The notes below the pieces were generated by a model. That model did not search any database and was not told where the DNA came from. It saw only the letters and a program-made list of their open reading frames with translations. A DNA stretch of 64,000 bases from Streptomyces sp. NRRL F-5630 (GTDB taxonomy: Bacteria > Actinomycetota > Actinomycetes > Streptomycetales > Streptomycetaceae), in contig NZ_JOGO01000005.1 of assembly GCF_000719475.1 (NCBI RefSeq), forward strand, positions 78,512 through 142,511. Reading direction: 5' to 3'. Shown piece by piece: positions 57,901-64,000 of this stretch (positions are counted from its first letter, which is position 1; every line of letters begins with the position of its first letter). Made by a program: the position numbers and the translations under genes.

Positions 57901-59169
57901 GTGAGCGAGACATCACCGAACACCCTGCAATACCGCTTTGACGGGCCGGAAGGCGCTCCCGTCCTGGTCCTCGGCCCCTCACTGGGTACCACATGGCACA
58001 TGTGGGACCGGCAGGTGCCGGAGTTGAGCAGACAGTGGCGCGTGCTGCGGTTCGACCTGCCCGGGCACGGCGGTGCCGCCGCCTATCCGGCGGACTCGGT
58101 GGGGGCGCTCACGGAGCGGCTCGTGCACACCCTGGAGGGTGCCGGGATACGGTACTTCGGGTACGCGGGCTGCGGCTTCGGCGGAGCCATCGGCATCGAC
58201 CTCGCGCTGCGCCACCCGCAACGCCTCGCCTCGCTCGCGCTCGTCGCGAGCGCGCCCCGCTTCGGCACCGCCGACGAGCACCGCCAGCGTGGCGTCGTCG
58301 TGCGTACGAACGGCCTCGACCCCGTCGCCCGTACCTCGCCCGAGCGCTGGTTCACGCCCGGGTTCGCCTCCGCGCAGCCCGCCATCACCGACTGGGCCGT
58401 GCAGATGGTGCGCACCACTGATCCCGGCTGCTACATCGCCGCCTGCGAGGCACTCGCGACCTTCGACACGAGCGCCGTGCTCGACCGCGTCACCACGCCC
58501 ACCCTCGTCGTGGTCGGGGCCGAGGACTCCCTCGCGGGGCCCGCGCAGGCCCGTACCCTCGTTGCCGGGATCAGCGACGCGCGCCTCGCGCTCGTCCCCG
58601 GCGCGGCCCACCTCGCACCCGTCGAACAGCCCGCCGCCGTCACGGAGTTGCTCGTGCGGCACTTCTCGACGAGCTGGTCGCCGCAGGCCGCACTGCCGGT
58701 CGCGGCCGCACCCGCCGCCGCGCCGCCGCTCGCCGCCCCGCGCCCCGAGATCGCCCCGTACCGCGGCACGGCGGGCACCGACGGCGACGCGGACACCCGC
58801 ACGGCCGGGCTGCGGCTGCGGCGCGAGGTGCTCGGCGACGCGCACGTGGACGCCGCGCTCGCCGCGACCGACGAGTTCACCGAGGACTTCGACGACCTTC
58901 TCACCCGCTACGCCTGGGGCGAAGTGTGGCAGCGACCCGGGCTCGACCGCAGCCACCGCGCCTGCGTCGCACTCGGCGCGCTCGCCGCCGCCGGGCACTT
59001 CGAGCAGTTCGCCGTGCATGTACGCGGCGCGCTGCGCAGCGGCCTGACGCCCGCCGAGATCAAGGAGGCGCTCCTCCAGATCGGTGTGCACTGCGGAACC
59101 GCCACCGCCGAACGCGCCTTCCAGGTCGCGCGCGAGGTCGTACGGGAGGAGACGAGCCCGCGCGAGTAG
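57901..59169 (+). CDS. pcaL: PcaL-like fusion: alpha/beta hydrolase + carboxymuconolactone decarboxylase
   Basis: Two-domain protein of 422 aa as in actinobacterial PcaL: residues 1-265 are the 3-oxoadipate enol-lactonase (alpha/beta hydrolase) and 300-422 the 4-carboxymuconolactone decarboxylase (GLRLRREVLGDAHVDAALAA, then GLTPAEIKEALLQIGVHCGT). Together they would turn gamma-carboxymuconolactone into 3-oxoadipate in the protocatechuate branch. The nucleophile elbow reads AGCGFGGA: the usual Ser is Gly92, preceded by Cys91, although Asp (GAEDSL) and His (GAAHLAP) of the triad are kept. The hydrolase half may be inactive or altered. GTG 57901 has GAGG upstream; GTG 57877 lacks one. No other pca genes in the window. 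Confidence 0.85.
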   Translation: MSETSPNTLQYRFDGPEGAPVLVLGPSLGTTWHMWDRQVPELSRQWRVLRFDLPGHGGAAAYPADSVGALTERLVHTLEGAGIRYFGYAGCGFGGAIGIDLALRHPQRLASLALVASAPRFGTADEHRQRGVVVRTNGLDPVARTSPERWFTPGFASAQPAITDWAVQMVRTTDPGCYIAACEALATFDTSAVLDRVTTPTLVVVGAEDSLAGPAQARTLVAGISDARLALVPGAAHLAPVEQPAAVTELLVRHFSTSWSPQAALPVAAAPAAAPPLAAPRPEIAPYRGTAGTDGDADTRTAGLRLRREVLGDAHVDAALAATDEFTEDFDDLLTRYAWGEVWQRPGLDRSHRACVALGALAAAGHFEQFAVHVRGALRSGLTPAEIKEALLQIGVHCGTATAERAFQVAREVVREETSPRE

Positions 59170-59270
59170 ACCCCAACGGGCCGGGGCACAGGTCCGCGCG
59201 CGGAGACACGACCGCGCGGGGGCTGGCCCCCGAACCGCCGTCCCCCGCACCGTGCGCGAGGATGGGACGC

Positions 59271-59903
59271 ATGGAGCTGATCAAGAAGACCCACGCCTGT
59301 GTCCGTCTGGAGCGCGAGGGCCGCACCCTCGTCATCGACCCGGGCGTCTTCAGCGAACAGGACGCCGCCGCGGGAGCCGACGCCCTCCTCGTGACCCACG
59401 AGCACCCCGACCACTTCGACCCGGCCAAGCTGAGCGCCGCGCTGGAGGCGAACCCCGCCACCGAGCTGTGGACGCTGCGCTCCGTGGCCGAGCAGCTTTC
59501 CGCCGCCTTCCCGGGCCGTGTCCACACGGTCGGGCACGGCGACACCTTCGAGGCCGCCGGCTTCGACATCGAGGTGCACGGCGAACTCCACGCCGTCATC
59601 CACCCCGACATCCCGCGCATCACCAACATCGGCTTCTTCGTCGACGGCACCGTCTTCCACCCCGGCGACGCCCTCACCGTCCCGGGCCGCCCCGTCGAGA
59701 CGCTGCTCCTGCCGGTCATGGCCCCGTGGAGCAAGATCTCCGAGGTCATCGACTACGTGCGCGAGGTCGCCCCGCAGCGCGCGTACGACGTCCACGACGC
59801 GCTCCTCACCGACCTCGCGACCCCGGTCTACGAGGGCCAGATCGGCGCGCTCGGCGGCGCGGAGCACCATCGCGTCAAGCCGGGCACGCGGCTCACGGTC
59901 TGA
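59271..59903 (+). CDS. Metallo-beta-lactamase-fold hydrolase (UlaG-like)
   Basis: Cytosolic MBL-fold protein of 210 aa. The zinc motif THEHPDHFD begins at residue 42; GTVFHPGDALTV gives the further ligands, and the C-terminal GALGGAEHHRVKPGTRL the last His. This is the compact group annotated as UlaG-like or Zn-dependent hydrolase, opening with MELIKKTHACVRLEREGRTL. ATG 59271 is chosen since GAGGATGGG precedes it; ATG 59262 is possible. Substrate unknown. Between the pcaL-like and exonuclease genes, on one strand. Confidence 0.88.
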   Translation: MELIKKTHACVRLEREGRTLVIDPGVFSEQDAAAGADALLVTHEHPDHFDPAKLSAALEANPATELWTLRSVAEQLSAAFPGRVHTVGHGDTFEAAGFDIEVHGELHAVIHPDIPRITNIGFFVDGTVFHPGDALTVPGRPVETLLLPVMAPWSKISEVIDYVREVAPQRAYDVHDALLTDLATPVYEGQIGALGGAEHHRVKPGTRLTV

Positions 59904-60093
59904 GCAGCCGCGGGGCCGCGCCGGGGCACGGCATGGGTGCGGGGCCGGGCGGACGCGTACGGCCACGGGGCCTGCGCGCGGCGCGCACCCGTACGGACCC
60001 GGAGGGCCCGTGCACGGCGTGCCCGTACGGACACGGGCCCCGTGCCTCCGGCGCGGAGCGGCGTTGTCGGAGGCGGCCGGTAGGTTGGTCGGT

Positions 60094-60873
60094 ATGCGTA
60101 TCGCGACGTGGAACGTGAACTCGATCACCGCCCGGCTGCCGAGGCTGCTCGCCTGGCTGGAGTCGAGCGGCACCGATGTGCTGTGCGTCCAGGAGACCAA
60201 GACCACCGCCGAGGCCTTCCCCACCGAGGCCTTGCGCGAGGCGGGTTACGAGTCCGCCGTGAACGCCACGGGCCGGTGGAACGGCGTCGCGGTGATCTCC
60301 CGCGCGGGCCTCGACGACGTGGTGAGCGGACTGCCCGACCAGCCCGCCTACGAGGGCGTCATGGAGCCCCGCGCGCTCGCCGCCACCTGCGGACCGGTCC
60401 GCGTCTGGTCGGTGTACGTCCCCAACGGCCGCGAGGTCGGCCACCCGCACTACGCGTACAAGCTGGAGTGGCTGGAGGCCCTGCGCACGGCTGTCGCGGG
60501 CGACGCGGCGGGCTCGCGGCCCTTCGCCGTCATGGGCGACTACAACGTGGCCCCGAGCGACGAGGACGTCTACGACGTCGCCGTCTTCGAAGGCCTGACC
60601 CACGTCACCCCGCCCGAGCGCGCGGCGCTCGCCGAACTGCGTGCCACGGGCCTCGACGACCTCGTCCCGCGCCCCCTCAAGTACGACCGCCCCTACACGT
60701 ACTGGGACTACCGCCAGCTCGCCTTCCCCAAGAACCGGGGCATGCGCATCGACCTCGTCTACGCCAACGCGGCCTTCCGCGCCGCCGCCAAGGACGCCTA
60801 CGTGGACCGCGAGGAGCGCAAGGGCAAGGGCGCGTCCGACCACGCTCCCGTGGTGGTGGACCTGGACGTGTGA
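60094..60873 (+). CDS. xthA: Exodeoxyribonuclease III
   Basis: Base-excision-repair AP endonuclease/3'-exonuclease of 259 aa of the ExoIII/EEP family. MRIATWNVNSITARLPRLLA at the start, metal Glu34 in VQETKT, GDYNVAP, and catalytic His250 in SDHAPVVVDL. DYRQLAFPKNRGMRIDLVYA is the usual DNA-binding stretch. ATG 60094 with a TAGGTT -10-like element 7 nt upstream, so the message may be leaderless. Housekeeping gene, here seemingly transcribed alone. Confidence 0.95.
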   Translation: MRIATWNVNSITARLPRLLAWLESSGTDVLCVQETKTTAEAFPTEALREAGYESAVNATGRWNGVAVISRAGLDDVVSGLPDQPAYEGVMEPRALAATCGPVRVWSVYVPNGREVGHPHYAYKLEWLEALRTAVAGDAAGSRPFAVMGDYNVAPSDEDVYDVAVFEGLTHVTPPERAALAELRATGLDDLVPRPLKYDRPYTYWDYRQLAFPKNRGMRIDLVYANAAFRAAAKDAYVDREERKGKGASDHAPVVVDLDV

Positions 60874-60962
60874 GCAAGCCGCGCGGGCCGCGCGTGGGGG
60901 TGTGCCCGGTGGCCCGTGAGGCCGCAGGGGGCGGTGCTTCCCGGGGCCGCGTCGCAGGGGCC

Positions 60963-62762
60963 TCAGCGCGGGCGCAGCGCGCCGAGGTCCACCGCCCCCG
61001 CCATGCGCGCGAGCGCCTCGGCCGAGGGGTGCAGGTGGTCCCCGCTGTCGTACGCGGGCAGCAGCCGTCCGGGGCGTTCGGGGTCCCGCACGACATGGTC
61101 GAAGTCGACGACCGCGTCGAAGCCTCCGCCCCCGGCGCGCAGCCAGGCGTTGACGGCCTGCCGCCGCTCCTCCACCGCCGGGGTGCACCGGCTGCCGCCC
61201 CCACACGGCGTGAGGGTCGCGGCGAGCACCCGTACGCCCCGGGCCCGCGCCCGCCGCGCGACCTCGGCGAGCGCGGTGCGCACCTCGGCGGCGGACGACC
61301 CCCAGCGCAGGTCGTTGAGGCCGAGGTAGACCAGCGCGGTGCGCGCGGAGGTCTGTGCGAAGAGGTCGCGGTCGAGGCGGTGGGCGAGACGCACGCCGCT
61401 CGTGTCCTCGTCCTCGCCCGCGCCGGGGTAGCGGTCCGCCAGGAGGCGGTTCGCCGTGAGGGCCTGATTGAGCACGCCGTAGCGCGGTACCGCGTCCTGG
61501 GAGCGCAGCCGCGCGGCGAGCACGTCGGTCCAGCGTTCGTCGGCCCCCGTCCGCGTCTTCGCGCCGGTCGTCGTGGAGTCGCCGAGGGCCACGACGCTGC
61601 CAGCGCCGCCCGCGACGTCGAGCCCGGTGAGCAGCGGCCAGTAGTCCAGCGCCTCGGCGAAGCCCGCGCCCCCGCGGCTGCCGGTCCGGTCCCCGGCAGC
61701 GTCGGCGACGTACCCCGGCTGCTTCGCCGCCGTCCGGACGGGCAACGAGGCGACGCGCCCCGGCAGCGAGACGCTCACCAGCAGATCCGTACCGGCCTCG
61801 ACGCGGAACGGCAACGGGTCGCTGCGCACCTGCGCCCCGGCGGCGAGTGTCACCCCCCGGTGGCCGCCGAAGCGCAGTGGCACGGGCTTCCCCCGCGCGG
61901 TCGCGCCCTTCTCCCGAACCGCGACGGAGACCCGCCCGAGCCGGACCGGGGAGGCGGCGAAGGTGTTGTCGAACCGCAGCCTCACCCGTTCCCCGCCCAC
62001 CGAGGGACGCACCACGAGGCGCAGCGTGGGGTCCTGCCAGGGGCCGACCCGCATCCGCGCCGCCGTGGCCGCCGACCAGGAGCCGGTCCAGCCGCTCGCA
62101 CGCGGACGCACCCCGAGCGCGAAGACGTGGAGACTCGCCGGGCCGACCGGATCGCGCGGCAGCGTCACGGCCCGTACGGGGGCGTCGTATGACAGCGGCA
62201 CGGTGACGACATACAGCCTGGCGCGTGCCTTCATCGGCCCCTCGGGAGTACTGACGCGGGGGAGCACGACGGCGCTCGTGGCGAGGGTGCCGGTGCGCCA
62301 GTCGGGCGCTTCGAGCCGGTACGAGGAGCGGCGGCCGTCCGCGTACTCGACCGTCCCGCGCCCGGGCGCCCGGCCGCCGGTCGCCGTGACGAGGAAGGCG
62401 AGGGCGTCGCCGCGTCCCGTCACGCTCACCCGCTGCCCGTCGGCACGCACGTTGTCGGGGGAGCCGGGCGGGGAGGCGGGGAGCCGCAGGGGGGCGCCGA
62501 CGACGGTCAGCCCGGCGCCGGGCGACCAGCCGGCGTCACGCAGTGCCTCGGCGGACAGGGCACGGCCGTGCCCGTCGAGGTCGGCCCCGCCACCTCGCGC
62601 GCCCGTACCGATCCCGCGGTTGTCGAAGAGTTGCGAGAGGGGGCGCGGCGGGGCTTCGGGCGGGGCGGCGGTGGAGGGGGAGCCGAGGAGGGCGGCGGAG
62701 CCGAGGACCAGGAGCAGGGAGACGGCGGTGCGGAAGGGGCCGCGGGAGCGGGCTTGATTCAC
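60963..62762 (-). CDS. Secreted SGNH/GDSL hydrolase
   Basis: Exported esterase-like protein of 599 aa. Signal peptide at 1-33 (RTAVSLLLVLGSAALLGSPS). Residues about 40-370 are beta-rich (GDSL-associated sandwich, with WSAATAARMRVGPWQDPTLR). Residues about 390-599 are the SGNH catalytic domain: block I ALGDSTTTGA with Ser396, block III YLGLNDLRW, and block V Asp575-x2-His578 in GDHLHPSAE. It likely cleaves acyl esters of sugars or lipids outside the cell. GTG 62762 with GAGGAG upstream. Convergent with xthA. Confidence 0.92.
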   Translation of the reverse strand: MNQARSRGPFRTAVSLLLVLGSAALLGSPSTAAPPEAPPRPLSQLFDNRGIGTGARGGGADLDGHGRALSAEALRDAGWSPGAGLTVVGAPLRLPASPPGSPDNVRADGQRVSVTGRGDALAFLVTATGGRAPGRGTVEYADGRRSSYRLEAPDWRTGTLATSAVVLPRVSTPEGPMKARARLYVVTVPLSYDAPVRAVTLPRDPVGPASLHVFALGVRPRASGWTGSWSAATAARMRVGPWQDPTLRLVVRPSVGGERVRLRFDNTFAASPVRLGRVSVAVREKGATARGKPVPLRFGGHRGVTLAAGAQVRSDPLPFRVEAGTDLLVSVSLPGRVASLPVRTAAKQPGYVADAAGDRTGSRGGAGFAEALDYWPLLTGLDVAGGAGSVVALGDSTTTGAKTRTGADERWTDVLAARLRSQDAVPRYGVLNQALTANRLLADRYPGAGEDEDTSGVRLAHRLDRDLFAQTSARTALVYLGLNDLRWGSSAAEVRTALAEVARRARARGVRVLAATLTPCGGGSRCTPAVEERRQAVNAWLRAGGGGFDAVVDFDHVVRDPERPGRLLPAYDSGDHLHPSAEALARMAGAVDLGALRPR

Positions 62763-63220
62763 GGTCTCCTCGTCGGTGGGGGCGGGGGCTGGGGTGTGCG
62801 TTGTGGGGCGGTGGTTGAGGCCGAGGGTGGTGGTTGGTAGGGGAGTGGGGCGGTGGTGGCGGCTGGGGGGTGTGGCTGTCGTTGAGGTGGTGGGGATGGT
62901 CCGGACGGGGAGTGCGTGGTGTCGCCTGGGTTCCGGTGATGTCCGTTCTGGCTCGCTCCTGGCGGGAGTTGGCGTCTTCGGACGGACTCCTGCCCAGGAA
63001 ATGGCCGGTACGCAACCTGGTGGCGGGACGTTGGCGGGACTTTGGCAAGGGAGGGAGGGGGCGGGCAGGTGGGTGCGGAGGGTGTGTGGTGGGGAGGCGG
63101 AGAGAATGTGTGTGAACGGCGTGATCAGGTCTGCGCTTTGCTGATCGCTTGGGAACGCTTGGGAGAGCCCGTCTGCGCGCCCTGTGGTGTCAGGAGGTGG
63201 CCCGGTGTCAGGCTGGCGGT
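62763..63220. other. 458-bp G/T-skewed gap
   Basis: No gene. The plus strand of about 62770-62900 is strongly G- and T-rich with few C and many G2-G4 runs. TGGCGGGAC occurs as a direct repeat at 63021-63031 and 63032-63042, and CGCTTGGGA twice near 63148-63163; they could be regulatory sites for the two divergent genes. Confidence 0.5.
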
Positions 63221-63916
63221 ATGAAAATTCCCTTCTTCGGTGGACGCCCGGAGCAGCGCGGTGCGGCGGATGACGACGGTCGTGGCGCGGATGACGCTGG
63301 TCGTGGTGCGGAGGGCACGGTGGATGGTGCGGAGGACGTGAGGCGTGGGGGTGGGGGGGAGGAAGAGGGCACCGGGAGCGGTCCGGACGGTGTCGCGCGG
63401 GACGGTGGCGAGGCGATGGGCGCGACGCGCGCGACCGCGACGGTGACCCGGGGGGACGCCGACGAGGGCGCGACGGTGAGTGCGGAAGGCGAGGGAGCAG
63501 GGCTGCCGACGGGAGTGCCGGGGCCGCCACGCCCGGTCGGTGAACTCCTGGAGCAGGACCCGCGCGCGGCCGTGGAACTCTTCGCGGAGTGCGAGTTGCT
63601 CAGGGCGGAGGCCGCCGAGGCCGGGGTCGTGCTCGACGACTCCCCGGCGTCCCTCGAAGCGCTCGATCAACTGCTGCCGCGTTGGCGCTCCGACCCCGAA
63701 CTCCTCGACCACCTCGGCAACGACGCCGGTTTCTACCTCGGCACCGTCGTCGCGCGCACCGTGCCGGGGGCGGTGTGGCGGCTCGGCGGCGACGGGACCC
63801 CGGTCGTCCTGCTGCCCTCGGGGCGCGAACTCGCGGTGGTGGAGGATGGGCTGGCGTGGGCGGAGTCGGGGGCACCGGAGTTGTCGCAGGTGTACGGGGA
63901 GGTCTCGGAGGGGTGA
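63221..63916 (+). CDS. DUF6278-like protein
   Basis: Cytosolic protein of 231 aa. An N-terminal low-complexity Gly/Asp/Ala/Thr segment (about 10-100) is followed by a conserved C-terminal block of about 125 residues: DDSPASLEALDQLLPRWRSD, LGNDAGFYLGTVVARTVPGA, VWRLGGDGTPVVLLPSGREL, PELSQVYGEVSEG. This matches my memory of a Streptomyces domain of unknown function, called DUF6278. ATG 63221 opens MKIPFFGGRPE; earlier in-frame starts lack support. Divergent from the SGNH hydrolase. 63917-64000 has nothing recognisable. Confidence 0.65.
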   Translation: MKIPFFGGRPEQRGAADDDGRGADDAGRGAEGTVDGAEDVRRGGGGEEEGTGSGPDGVARDGGEAMGATRATATVTRGDADEGATVSAEGEGAGLPTGVPGPPRPVGELLEQDPRAAVELFAECELLRAEAAEAGVVLDDSPASLEALDQLLPRWRSDPELLDHLGNDAGFYLGTVVARTVPGAVWRLGGDGTPVVLLPSGRELAVVEDGLAWAESGAPELSQVYGEVSEG

Positions 63917-64000
63917 GGGCCGAGAGGGGAGGGGGCGGGCCCGCTCTGGTGGGGAGGGGAGGGCGCTCGTAGCTGGCTGAGCGGGGCACGGAGGTCGGCC

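Overview
The window is very GC-rich, about 70 to 73 percent by eye, with actinobacterial codon bias, many GTG starts, 1- to 4-nt start/stop overlaps, lipobox and twin-arginine lipoproteins, a carboxylic acid reductase and a TipAS protein. It looks like a Streptomyces chromosome, or a very close relative. Most of it (1 to about 57.4 kb) reads like an accessory or chromosome-arm region: small divergent regulator/enzyme modules, five transposase or enzyme remnants, several pseudogenes and no housekeeping genes. The last 6 kb (57.9 to 64.0 kb: a PcaL-like fusion, an MBL hydrolase, exodeoxyribonuclease III, an SGNH hydrolase and a DUF6278-like protein) reads like conserved Streptomyces core.

Layout. 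0-2.6 kb: partial TetR, SDR and VOC genes, and a MarR regulator. 2.7-3.6 kb: a MarR-type operator and promoter ahead of a YjdJ-like acetyltransferase and a YjdI-like Fe-S protein. 3.6-7.6 kb: decayed zone (quinone oxidoreductase, AraC and ArsR pseudogenes) around an intact GH10 xylanase lipoprotein and a flavin reductase. 7.8-12.2 kb: carboxylic acid reductase and its FadR-type GntR regulator. 12.2-22.8 kb: MerR/NmrA divergon, two-component system, secreted tripeptidyl-aminopeptidase-like hydrolase, MerR/EthD divergon, EamA/LysR divergon and a stand-alone TipAS protein behind a MerR-type promoter. 23-26.6 kb: a TetR-controlled redox operon (quinone oxidoreductase, F420-reductase-like protein, Old Yellow Enzyme). 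26.6-31.9 kb: LysR/SDR and SDR/LuxR modules between two pieces of IS5-type transposase. 31.9-40 kb: dimethylformamidase-like lipoprotein, two TetR/MFS divergons, an alpha/beta hydrolase and CGNR-regulator divergon, and an IS630 remnant. 40.3-41.4 kb: small secreted Cys-containing protein plus an abutting cytosolic partner (toxin/immunity-like). 41.5-50.0 kb: sugar ABC importer, LacI regulator, GH5-like and GH3 glycosidases in one operon. 50.5-57.4 kb: operon of an MHS transporter, an SDR and a ketopantoate-reductase/M20-peptidase fusion, followed by a NodB-type deacetylase and a divergent tandem Lrp-like regulator.

How the parts work together. Most modules are 'regulator plus divergent enzyme or pump', with inverted repeats in the shared intergenic DNA. 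Three promoters have the 19-20 bp spacer typical of MerR control. The two larger catabolic units (41.5-50 kb oligosaccharide uptake and cytosolic hydrolysis; 50.5-56.2 kb uptake and hydrolysis of an unknown amide or carboxylate) look like complete uptake-plus-degradation operons. No rRNA, tRNA, CRISPR array, plasmid origin or intact IS was seen. All function calls rest on motif recognition by eye; no database search was run.
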